Source of the DNA: Chloromonas sp. AAM2
Taxonomy: Eukaryota > Chlorophyta > Chlorophyceae > Chlamydomonadales > Chlamydomonadaceae
Direction of reading: 5' to 3'
Assembly: GCA_004335635.1 (NCBI GenBank)
Contig: QAXH01005078.1
Coordinates: 1-64,000 of the forward strand
DNA length: 64,000 nt
Below, piece after piece: positions 48,901-59,336 of the stretch. Position numbers and translations under genes: made by a program. Below the pieces are notes generated by a model that worked only from the letters and a program-made list of their open reading frames with translations, searched no databases and was not told the DNA's origin. Numbering within the stretch: position 1 is the first letter of the stretch; the number at the start of each line of letters is the position of its first letter.

Positions 48901-50595
48901 CCATCAGTGATGTATGCTTTCACTCACAATGATTGTGTGCAAACTGGCAAACAGCCTGCTGTATTGTGTATTATGGTATGCATCGTTGCTGTGCGCCATT
49001 TTTTGAAGCGAGTATTGCCCTCACCTGTGCCACTTCTATGAGCGTGGCAAACAGCTCCGCCTCGCTGCGCCTTGCAGAGGCGTATGAGAAGGCAAGGCAT
49101 GCCACATCCACGGGCGCAAACCACCCTGGGTCCTGCACTGGGCCTGAGGACCGCTGGGCCCGGCTGCCTGCACTGCCCGAGCGGGGAGCGCTCCGCCAAC
49201 GGCCGCTGTCACTGCCGCCGCCCTGCCCTTGCCGGTGCTGCTGATGTCGACGAAGGGACGCGTGCACTGCAGCTGTAAGGCAGTCCCATACCCCTGCGTC
49301 TGTCCATTTGAGGCCTGCCAGCCCCCATGCAAGGTTGGCCAGCGCTTGTGTGGTGCATGCATGGTGGAGCAGGAGGGCGCCGCTCCTTGCAGTTATGGCT
49401 GCTGACATCATCTGCTTGGTGCTACTCCTTGGCTGGTGCGAGACTTTGGCCCAGCACCATAAGGCATTGGCTACCTACAAACCAGACAGTACAGTGAGAG
49501 CAACTGGCCTTGGCTCAAGTCACAATAGTGGGGATGATAATCACAGCGTTCTCATCCTTAATCCCCAAGTAAAGGCCGTCTTCATCTGTCCCTGCCTGCA
49601 CTGTGCGCTGTACAGCAGGGCACATATTGCTCACCTCTCGAGCAGTGTACTGTGGTAGATGATGTACAAACAGCACCTCCAGTGTTTGCATCATGCCGTT
49701 GGCAACGACTGCATACTGTGGCTGTGTGACTTCTGGGCATTTGGCCAAGCGATTCATGGCACATGCCACATGAACATGGTTAAAATTGTCCAGATGCTTT
49801 CGGCACTGCTGCTGCAGCTCGGACAATGACTGGCACCGTGACAGCACCTGCGTCAGCTGTCGTGGATGCATAGCCCGAGAGTCTGCGCCCTGATCGTGGC
49901 CTGGGTTGTGCTGCTCAGGCTGCTGCTGTTGCTGACTGACATGGCGATTAGGAGGGTCGGACTGACTGCGACCAGACGTGGTGTTGCTTAGGGTGTGGTA
50001 TGACCGTCGTTGGCTCCTGCGTGGCTGGCTGTCATTCCATCCCTGATTTTGTTGCTGTAATGTGTCTGCCTGAAAGCTGTTCACTGGCTGTGCTGTGCCA
50101 TGCAGGCGAGTGTGGTGCATTGAAACACTGCTACGGTGCTGAGGCTGGGTGGCTTCCTGTGTGAGGTCAAGCTGGGATTCCTGCCTGGTTGCTGCTTGCA
50201 TTGAGCCCAGCAGCCTGTTCTCAACGGGATCAAGCGTGTAGGGCATGTCAAGCTCGTCAGCAGTGTGTAGGCTGCCTGGGATAGGACTGCTTGGCAACTG
50301 ATAGTACAGCTGCTGGCCCTGGTCTTGCTGTTGCCTACGTTTCTGCTGTGCATGTTGCACTCCACGGCCACTTCCGCTGGTGCCCGCTGCTGTGGTGGCA
50401 GCAGGTGCGCCTGATGAAGCGAGGGTTAAAAGTGATCGACCCTGCACAAGGAGCAATCCCGCCTTCACTTCGCTCAAGTGTAAACTTTTGTGGAAAGAAG
50501 GCAATGACCCGCGTGTATCAATCACCGCCGGGCCCTCTGGCTCTTTTCAATACAATCCTTTCTCACACCGACCTGGCACTCGGATCCAAAGGCAT
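45929..50595 (-). CDS. OPR/FASTK-like repeat protein with C-terminal RAP domain (organelle RNA factor)
   Basis: Seven minus-strand exons give about 1030 residues: 50595-50569, 50441-49635, 49474-49025, 48658-48368, 48087-47053, 46675-46538, 46273-45929. After a Gln/Ser-rich N-terminal ~190 residues come degenerate helical repeats of the algal octotricopeptide/FASTK kind: VANALWCWAK, ALANLAWGLAGLKW, LCNVLWACATMRYTPRGMF, GVANTAWAYAIAGV, HAQLVWAMVRAK, DVSQVLWAHAMANV, SFQSLIWSFGYAGHYHPELF. The C-terminus is a RAP domain: VEANGPRHYTRTWPRSMLGS, KVLRDRFVRARGYAVLNVPY, WEWEAI and YLHERL. In Chlamydomonas such proteins act in chloroplast or mitochondrial RNA processing, stability or translation. The first exon (9 codons, MPLDPSARS) is chosen because it restores phase with the acceptor at 50442-50444; a Ser/Ala/Arg-rich start is compatible with an organelle transit peptide. 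The target RNA is unknown. Confidence 0.88.
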
Positions 50596-52083
50596 GCCTG
50601 CGCGGTATGGGTACTCCAGTGCTGCCGACTCTCCTGCAAAGCATGTCAAACCCTTCAGGTAACAGGACTTTTTTGCACTAGTTGGGTCGAAAACGGGCAC
50701 TGATGCAGATTGCAGACGCACCCTGGCGAAAGTCCGAGAGGGCAAGCACTCTGGAGTTGCCTGGGCACAGACATGGCTGCAGCGTGGCTGGTCACAGGGT
50801 CATTCCATAGCCTCCAAGCATTGCGCTGCCGCCGGCGTGAACAGTGACTCTAGACGTGCTGCATTGAGCTGCGATTGAGGATTCTTGCCCAATGCGTGTA
50901 CGCGGTGCTGCTTGTGGGCCACGGTCTAAAAGTACGCAAGGCCTGCGGGCAGATATGGCCAAGCTTGCGATCGAGCCCGACAGTGATGCGTAACACGTTA
51001 AGTTCAGGGCGCTGGGCTGCTTGCCTGTCCCAAGATCCGTGCCCATGTGATCACAGCCAACGGCGAAACGGGTGCATATAATTGATGTACCCCTTGCACG
51101 AGCCAGTGCTGGTGCTTGTGCGCTATGAACCCGTAACAGAGCTCCAGACTGCAGAGGTTGAGTTTCTGTCAGCTCTGTAGACACCTTGGGTCAGGCAGGT
51201 GTGCATGCCTGGTAACAAGAAGTAAGGCTCAACATATGGCGTTATCCGTCGGACACCAGGCCCATATCAGTCCTATATATGCAAAATCAGTCCTATAATA
51301 TGCAAAATTCGTACCGCAAGTCGTCAAAATGGTCCTGCAAGTGTCAGCATGCGACTCTGGTGTAGACCTTGCCATGTCTGGTACCACTTGTGTGGTAGTT
51401 TGGTTGACATACTTGCATACCCTTGGTTTGCTTGCGGATGCATTGTTTGCGCACAACGTATGCCTGCCAGGCCGGCGAATAGAAGGGCACAAACATGAGA
51501 ACCAGCCTCCGAAACCATGACCGGAAGTCAGCAGTCTGACAGTCAGCACATGTGTCTAAGCATTGAGTCAACCTATCACTGATCACAGTTCTGGATTGCC
51601 CCAGCAATACGCGGCAGCCTGGGGTCATTTGCAAAAGCAAACTGCAGGTGTTGGCAAGTTCCTTTCGAGAACCTTCAGACCGAGAGCCCTTCTCGACACA
51701 AGAGACAAGAACCCTTCCTGAGTTCCGCACAACTTGTGGTGGGTTTCCATGCGCGGTTTATGACAGTAGGTAGCAGGCTGCAGACATGCAGCTTTGGCAC
51801 GGCTGTGTATACGCCCAGCTGCAGAGCTGACGCACTAGCTAGTACAGGGTTTTGCGCATTGAGCAATTCCAGTTACACAGGCAGTTAACACAGGCAGCTG
51901 AGCAACTTCTGTCCCTCCGCGCAGACCAAGAGCCAAGAGCTTTGCGACAAGAACTTTGAATTCAAAGCGTCACGTCAGCCGGTCTGTCGGTGTGTCGCCT
52001 TGTCTAGTTTGGACTGTGGAGCTGTGGCCCACAACAACCTGACGTGAGGGTGATCACCTGACCAGTGAAGTGTGCGTGAGACC
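50596..52083. other. Spacer, 1.5 kb, no gene seen
   Basis: Contains the promoter side of the RAP gene. A short direct repeat (atcagtcctata plus atgcaaaa) occurs twice at 51266-51307. Nothing else is supported. Confidence 0.5.
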
Positions 52084-52118
52084 CATCCACACCCACACCC
52101 ACACCCACACCCACACGA
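52084..52118. repeat. (CCCACA)n microsatellite
   Basis: Five tandem hexamers of cccaca. It sits at the left edge of the repeat-rich region. Confidence 0.9.
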
Positions 52119-52929
52119 TTAATCAAGCCAAACAACCGGATCATGGAAGTGCCGACCTGCTGCCAGCGTGTGTCCTGGCCAGCATCCAGGCCAGCTCCAA
52201 ATGCAGCAGAGAGTGCACCAAACGATTGAGCCAATTACGAAGGCCAATTGAGTAGCAGCACAAGCAGGCTGCTGATGGGATCCAAGCAGGCGGACAAGCT
52301 GAGCCTGCAGATGGCACAATGCACATGGGTACAGTGCGGATGCGCACGACATGTGTGCATGACAGCGGTCCTAGCGCAACACAGGGCCCCATCACACACA
52401 CAACACAAGCACCACACAACACGGCATGCACACACAATGCTGAGCTGTGGCCAGGTCTGGGATAAAGTACTCGGGCGCCAGGGTACCTGGATACCTGGTG
52501 CGACCCATGGCTGTAGGTTTCCAATGCATGAGTCGTGGCCGAGGTTGAGGACTACTGGCACTTGAGTCCTCGAGTATTGGGGCGGCAAATCATGGCTATG
52601 TTGAGCATGGGCATCGGCCCGTGCGTGAAAGGATCTGAGCTCAGCAGTTGGACACCCGAGTACTTGAGTACTTGGTAGTGTCGTGCTGCACACACACATG
52701 GACGCCGTCCGAATCTTGTGCAATGGCGTGGAAGTGCGGCACTTGGACACCTGGTCCCTTGGGTACCTGATGCATGAAACGGACCAGCTACAGCCATGGT
52801 TACCATCAGGAATCCTGGCACCCTGGGATCCCAAGCCTTGCCATGGTGTCCCAGGCCTTGCCAATGCATAACCTTGTGCCGATGCATTGACACTAGCAAC
52901 ACACCCGTACGATTGGTCAGTGTGGCTAT

Positions 52930-53400
52930 CACACATGACAGATGGACTGGGATGATTGACGTGGATGGATTGAGTGGGATGATGGAGGTGGATGGATTGA
53001 GTGGGATGGGTGAGATGGATGGATGGAGTGGGATGATTGAGGCGGATGGATGGAGTGGGATGATTGAGGTGGATGGATTGACTGGGATGAATGAGGTGGA
53101 TGGAGTGAGTGGGATGATTGAGGTGGATGGTTGAGTGGGATGGGTGAGATGGATGAAGTGAGTGGGATGGGTGGGGTAAATGGATTGAGTGCGATGAATG
53201 AGGTGGATGGAGTGAGTGGAATGGTGAGGTGGATTGAGTGAGTGGGATGGGTGAGGTGGATGGAGTGAGTGGGATGGGTGAGGTGAGGTGGATGAATCGA
53301 GTGGGATGGGTGAGGTGAGTGGATGAAGTGAGTAGGATGGGTGGGATGGATGGATTGGGTAAGATAACTGGGGTGGACAGTCTGATGGTTTGAAGGATAG
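52930..53400. repeat. 27-bp minisatellite, about 17 units
   Basis: Imperfect tandem copies of gtgggatgattgaggtggat followed by ggattga, mostly 27 bp long, with shorter and variant units at both ends. Because 27 is a multiple of three, long open frames run through it on the minus strand (His/Pro/Ser/Thr repeats); these are a consequence of the repeat, not a gene I can support. Confidence 0.9.
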
Positions 53401-55240
53401 ATAAGAAGGTCTGATCTGAATGTCGGGGTGTGCCAAGGCATGGATAGGATGCGTTGGGTGGATGAATGCAGTTGTGGCGATGGCTGTTGGATGGGATGCC
53501 ACTAGTGGGTGGGATGGGATGCACCACTGGGTAGCTGGATACAGTAGCTGCAGTTCTGGAATTCACTGATGCCATCGAACCTGTGCCATGCCACAGCATT
53601 GGTACTGGTGCTGGCAGCCTGGTCAGGTTTAGATCATGTCAGGCCATTGTCTTATCTAGCCTTGCGCCATGGCACCCATTCACTCACTCACTCCATCCAC
53701 CCGCCCATACCACTCAATGCATCCACCCCAATCAGATCACAAGCAGATCACTCAGGCCAGTCCAGTTGTCTAACAGTGCCATGCATCCAACAGTCCAGAA
53801 CAACTGCGCAGTCCACTCCACGTGTTCAGTCCAAGCAAGCACCAGTGCTCACTCAGTTCATCCACTCAGTAGTAGATGTGCGTGCATGCTCAGGAGAGAG
53901 CTCGGGAATCATCCCAGGTATGCCCAGGCGATGTCGTCTCTGCTCAGTGCGTGCGGGTGTTCAAGTGATGTGCATGCCCAGAAGCCAAAGCCTAACCTGA
54001 GTGGTTACCATGCATCGAGCTGTGCCGTAAGCAAGAGAATTGGCATGCACCCACCAGTCCAAGCACACACAAAGCCTGGCTGTTCTGACCGCCCCATGAG
54101 CTGCCTGGTTCACAGGCCCCCTTGTTCATGCGCTGCGTGGTCCATGCAATCCCTGAACCATGCGCTAGGCCTTCCCTGGTACATGTGTTCCCTGACCCAT
54201 GCGCTCGTTCTGACCCATGCGCTCCCTGATCAATGCGCTGCGTGGCCCTGTGCAGCTGTCCCTGGCCCATGCACTCCCTGGTCCATCTCAATCCAGTCCC
54301 CGGCCAAGCACATGCAAGCAAGGAACGTAGCCTAGATGATCTGGGCTGCGCAGCCCATGCTGGCCCTGCTGGCCCTAGTTGTGGTGCAGCCCAGGCCAAT
54401 GCTGTGATTGGCCCGCTGTCCTTGGCGCATGCTGGCCCTGGTTGCGGGTGCAGCCCATGCTGCCCCTGGCGCATGCTGTCTATGGCGCATGCTGTTGTGT
54501 CCTGGTGCCGGCAGGCTTGAACAGGCTGGGCTACTCTTCTGCCAGCCCTCATTGTTTGCTTGTGTGCGCGACGCCGACGATTGACAGCATATGTGCGAGT
54601 GTCTGCAGGCCGCGAGGCCGCATTGCGAGGCCGCATTGCACAGCAACATCGCAAGTAACTACTCGCCAAGTAACCCTCCCAGTGGGATACTCGTTTCTCA
54701 GAAAACTGGGGCACTCTTACGAAGGACTTGCCTGCCACATGGCGGAGACAGAGAACAGACAATACAACGGCAACCGACAAAACGAAGGCCCTGACTTCCT
54801 GACGTCTGACGAGCCCTGACTTCTCGGACGACCTGCCGATGTCGCACAGTGTGTACTGTGTGAGAGTTTTCAAATCATCAAAACTTGCCGCACCACCCAA
54901 GCCTGCAAAATGGACGCAGTCATGAAAGGCGGGACTTCACCAAGGGTTTTCTGACAGTGCTGGCGCTGCCTGCCTTCCTTGTCAAACTCTGACCATGCAC
55001 TTGCGGTTACAGGGGCCTACCGTTGTGCCAAGTCGATTGCACCAGTTGCAAGGTGCGTCCGACACGGTCACCGGGACACGCTGAGGCAGGGTTGTGCACC
55101 GTCATGTTCTGGTTCCTCTCTTGCTCACTCCTTTCGGCTTGCCAAGGGCAAGTCAACAGCATGCGCAGTAGCGAGCTATCCAATGTGGATGTTCCAGGTC
55201 GCGGTTGCAAGCCCGTGCGTGCAGGCCTTCAAACGCGCGT
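53401..55240. other. Low-complexity region rich in CCATGCGCT-type repeats
   Basis: From 54100 to 54320 there are degenerate copies of gacccatgcgctccctg, and from 54350 to 54500 degenerate copies of ggcgcatgctggccctggt. Long open frames on both strands reflect this repetition. No domain or splice pattern seen. Confidence 0.55.
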
Positions 55241-55440
55241 CCTCTGGTAGTGACCATGGTGGCGATGCCGTGTCGCCCCAAGCGTCTTGCAGGTAAGCTG
55301 GCTGCTTGAGGTGCCTTGGAGTGACGTGTAGGGTAAGGGTGAGGTGGAGTGTGCAGTCAGTTCAGTTGCACTTGAAAAAGGAAAAAATTCTGAAGGGAAT
55401 GCTACCTGAAGTGATGCCATTCTGAAAGGGCGGTCCTGGC

Positions 55441-55828
55441 CTCAGCTGACGCCGACCTGAAGCTGGACCCTGTGTACATGAAAAGCACACGTGAGTCAAT
55501 TACTTGCTGCATGCGCATGAAGTGCGCATGACGTGCAGACATACGTCTTGTGGTAAGCACTGATTGTCATGAAAGGTTGTCATAACATGATTCTGACTGC
55601 AATGCGCCTGTACTGACATCAAGACCGGCATGCCTCCCGCTCAGGCGGGAACCGCGGAGGGGCGGACACTGCTCGTACCACGGGGAAAGTCAGTGGCGGT
55701 TCCTCCAATGACATGAACGAGATTGCAGGTAAGAGGCCTAACCAAGGGTTGTTGTAGTATCAGGACTGTGAGTCCGGCGGAGGTGTGGGGATGGGCAAGG
55801 ATGCCGTCTAGAAGACGTTGCTGCGGGA
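55441..55828 (+). other. Possible exons of an unsupported gene
   Basis: Two stretches look like exons: 55441-55490 (GCT GAC GCC GAC CTG AAG and on, donor gtgagt) and 55626-55734 (ending ATGAACGAGATTGCAG, donor gtaaga). They join in phase 1 to an Arg/Gly/Ser-rich peptide without a domain. A further 19-nt piece at 55810-55828 is flanked by ag and gtaagg. No start or end could be found, so this may be a gene fragment or chance. Confidence 0.25.
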
Positions 55829-55982
55829 GGGTAAGGTCACCAGGTACCCAGGACAATCGTACGTTCTCCTCGACATGTACGGCAGCTGCTTTGGCCGGCT
55901 GGTGTGTTGCCTCCAGACCCCAGCTGACCTGCCAGCGATCATGTCCACAGCCTCCTAACTCTTCATGCGTATGACCATACAC

Positions 55983-56205
55983 ATGCATCCTGGGATGTCA
56001 GGCATGGCAAGGGATCATACGCATGCATCCTGGGATGGCAGCGCATGGCAAAGGATCATACACATGCATCCTGGGATGGTAGGGCATGGCAAAGGATCGT
56101 ACGCATGCATCCTGGGATGTTAGGGCATGGCAAGGGATCATACGCATGCATCTTGGGATGGGAGCGCATGGCAAAGGATCATACGCATGCGTCCTGGGAG
56201 GGCAG
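55983..56205. repeat. 41-bp minisatellite, about 5.5 units
   Basis: Units begin atgcatcctgggatgg and contain gcatggcaaaggatcatacg; the spacing is 39-41 bp. The array ends about 30 bp left of the inverted repeat at 56237. Confidence 0.92.
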
Positions 56206-56236
56206 GGCTTATCCAAGCACCTTTCTTTTCCAGACA

Positions 56237-57275
56237 TGTCTTCTAAAACGGCTCCACAAGCTTGACACAACCGAGTATGGAGGTGATGGGGGTGGGTATG
56301 ATGTACCAAGAGCGCTTGCAGAACGTCATCAACGCCTGCCACCGTTCCTCCCATGCATTGGCTGTGAATATCATGTTGCTCATCGGCTTGCCGTCTCCAT
56401 TATCATCACCGGGAGTAGTCCCTGTGGGCGTCCCACGGGGGGGCTGACCACTACCACCACCTGAGCAGGCAGGGAAGAAACCGAATGCAGTCACAAGCGA
56501 CCATGCTTGCAGCATGCAATGTGAACAGTAGCACAGGCATTGGAGAGCTCTGGTGCCAACTCACAGACCAACTCAACAGGGTGCCAAGTCAAACCATCCA
56601 TTGTTANNNNNNNNNNNNNNNNNNNNNNNNNNNNNNNNNNNNNNNNNNNNNNNNNNNNNNNNNNNNNNNNNNNNNNNNNNNNNNNNNNNNNNNNNNNNNN
56701 NNNNNNNNNNNNNNNNNNNNNNGCCAAGTCAAACCATCCATTGTTAACGGGAAAGGGAGGGCAGAGCTGCAGAGAGCATGCATTCGTTTTCTTGCTCTTG
56801 CCAATTACTTGCTGCACAGAGCATGCAATCATCTGATGAGTTGTAATGATCTCATTGCATGCTCTGTGCAGCAAGTAACTGGCAAGAGCAAGAAAACGAA
56901 TGCATGCTCTCTGCAGCTCGCCCTCCCTTTCCCGTTAACAATGGATGGTTTGACTTGGCACCCTGTTGAGTTGGTCTGTGAGTTGGCACCAGAGCTCTCC
57001 AATGCTGTTCACATTGCATGCTGCAAGCATGGCCGCTTGTGACTGCTCAGGTGGTGGTAGTGGTCAGCCCCCCCGTGGGACGCCCACAGGGACTACTCCC
57101 GGTGATGATAATGGAGACGGCAAGCCGATGAGCAACATGATATTCACAGCCAATGCATGGGAGGAACGGTGGCAGGCGTTGATGACGTTCTGCAAGCGCT
57201 CTTGGTACATCATACCCACCTCCATCACCTCCATACTCAGTTGTGTCAAGCTTGTGGAGCCGTTTTCAGAAGACA
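56237..57275. repeat. Large inverted repeat (palindrome) with 24-nt loop
   Basis: Left arm 56237-56829 and right arm 56854-57275 are inverted copies around the loop 56830-56853. The right arm is 422 nt. The left arm is 593 nt, which becomes 422 after subtracting the 116 N, one 24-nt duplicate flanking the N, and two insertions of 9 and 22 nt; the two single-base differences cancel. The arms carry the first exon of the coiled-coil/TM gene in opposite orientations (right arm plus, left arm minus). Confidence 0.93.
56607..56722. other. Assembly gap (116 N), probably spurious
   Basis: The 24 bases immediately left of the gap (56583-56606) and immediately right of it (56723-56746) are identical, gccaagtcaaaccatccatt plus gtta. 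The opposite arm of the palindrome has this sequence once and continuous. Confidence 0.95.
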
Positions 57276-57620
57276 AGGTCAAGGTCAAGGAGCTAGAAAC
57301 CCAGGTCAAGACCTTGGAGACGACCCTGAGCAGTGAGCACCAAAATCACGACCTGCGAGACAACCCTCAACACGAAGATCACGACCTGCGAGACAACCCT
57401 CAACACGAAGATCGACACCAAGTTCAGTTCACTGGAAACCAAGCTGGATGGCGTGGTGAAGGAGTTGAAGGAGCACCTGGACCTCAAGGTCACGCCTATC
57501 AGCGAGCAGCTCAGCAGCCTGCGAGCAGGCCAGGACACCGTGAAGGCCGTCTGTTTCACGTTTGTGGGAGGATCAGCGGTGACTTCCGTGGCCGTCATTG
57601 TGTACTTCGTGTCCAAGTAG
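57029..57620 (+). pseudogene. Coiled-coil protein with C-terminal TM segment, frameshifted
   Basis: From ATG 57029 the frame reads MAACDCSGGGSGQPPRG, then SNMIFTANAWEERWQALMTF, CKRSWYIIPTSIT and KVKELETQVKTLETTLSS. Near 57330 the coiled-coil pattern jumps to another frame: TKITTCETTLNTKITTCETT, then KIDTKFSSLETKLDGVVKEL, and a C-terminal hydrophobic anchor AVCFTFVGGSAVTSVAVIVY with stop at 57618-57620. The heptad-like TLETTL / CETTLNTKI series continues across the jump, so a small indel around gagcagtgagc is more likely than an intron. A 33-bp unit (atcacgacctgcgagacaac onward) is repeated twice there. A truncated minus-strand copy of the first part is in the left arm of the palindrome (about 56240-56495). 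Tail-anchored coiled-coil form; function unknown. Confidence 0.6.
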
Positions 57621-59336
57621 GTTTAAGTGAGGTTGTGGGTAGAAGTTGAAGCATGGTGAGAAGGTGAAGCATGGAGCGGCGTTGCACAACAGTCTGAAGG
57701 GGCAGCTGCTTGCCTTCATAAGCTGAGCCTATGAGCATAGATGTACTGATTGGAGTTGGGACTCAACAGCAGCAGGGATCCACGTAACCAAGTTTCAGTG
57801 CTGAAAGCAACCGTTACAAGGTTCTTGCTGGCTAAGTGAACTCCAACACCTCCAGCAACAAGATACTTTGATCAGACGGTTGGTTATGGCGAACTGCACA
57901 CCTGACCTGACCACAGGACAAGTCTTCCCAGCCCTAGCCCTTTACTGACGTTATAGGACACACTTTGTCTTTGCCTCCACGTACATCAACCACAACAAGC
58001 GTTAAGCTCACTGCGGGGTCAAGCAACCGAGACTGTTCTTTCTGGATATCGTACCAACACCACCTTCCCTCCGCATCTCATGTGTACTGCATGGGCAAGG
58101 AGAAGTAGGAGGCAGCCCTGCACAGCTGCTGATAACCGTCTGGTCAGACACAGGCCATTGGCGACACATATTGGCAAACACACAGCAGGAGCAAGTGCTA
58201 TTGATTGTCATCAGACCTGGCACTGGACATAGGCACATACCCGACCATGTGCCTCAACCAGGCAGCCCACAAGCTGCCGAATCCGCAACAACATGGTTTT
58301 GCAACAACTGCTGAGTGTGTGTCGCTGTTCGGCCTAGGCTGCTGATGACACAATCTTGGTAGGGAGAGTCGGAAGCTGAGAGTTCGTGGCAGTATCAGCT
58401 TGCTGGCGCAAGGGTTAGGGTTTCAGAGCAGCATTGCCAGCATCTCAGCTGTGCAGCTGTGGATTATATTCATGATCTGTCCACTTATCTATGGTTAGGA
58501 CTTGCTTGCTGAGTGTGTCGAGGTATACCTGCCGGCCGGCTGTTGCGCGTTCACACATACATCTTGTCAAGTATGTTCAATGTCCGAGCAGTGGCCCTGC
58601 TTATCAGTCCTCCTTATTGCCGTGACTCATCAGTGGTGGGTTATGCCTGGGTTACCCTTTCCCTTTCTTCATGATGCTTCATGGTCCCATGCAACTGTTC
58701 TGAAGCCAAAGCTGTAGACTACCATAACCATGCCGCCTTATGGCCCGGTTGCTGACAGTCAGATACACATGATTATCTGGAGTAGTACATATCCGCTTGG
58801 CAGAATTTCGTAGTCCACGTGTAATGGAACAAGGATGTAATGGAACGAGCGTGCTGAATGCAACAGAAATCCGACTACTCATAGCATCACATCCTCACAA
58901 TGCTGCATTCGGACCTCACCCGGGCAGCGGGACTACCACATATCTATTCCAGAGTATTCAGTCCAGTAGGACGCAGTAGTCCCAATACAGTAGCGGCATG
59001 TAGACCCACGTAGAAACCGATGCAGTCATAATGCGAATTCGCACTAGGCATTCTCGTGCAGTCATGGACACTACACACAAGGCAGGTGGGCACTACAACA
59101 AATAAACCTGTGCACGTTGCAGTTGTCAGCGCACTGACAAGGGCATGCTATTGCAGGAGCGCATGGCTACACGTGACGCCTCAAAGCTGCCCCATCATCA
59201 GGATGCCCATCATCAGGATGCTATTTCACACTCAAGAGCATTCTCGCCAGAACAGAAAGAAAGAAAGGGGACGCCGGTAGGCGCAAGTAAGGAGGCCAGG
59301 TTTCAATGCCCAGCCCCCATGGTATATTAGTTACTG
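57621..59336. other. Spacer, 1.7 kb, no gene seen
   Basis: Only short unsupported open frames. Small direct duplications occur (catcatcaggatgc at about 59195-59222). The right end may include the 3' untranslated part of the adjoining retroelement. Confidence 0.5.

Noticed and set aside
52235..53599. 454-codon minus-strand open frame, His/Pro/Ser/Thr-rich
   Set aside because: It follows from the 27-bp minisatellite whose period is a multiple of three; flanking parts have no domain-like sequence or splice context.
53992..54900. 302-codon minus-strand open frame
   Set aside because: Spans degenerate CATGCGCT repeats and has no recognisable domain.
55983..56205. Regular repeat array considered as CRISPR
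   Set aside because: Units are contiguous 41-bp minisatellite copies with no unique spacers, in a eukaryotic genome.
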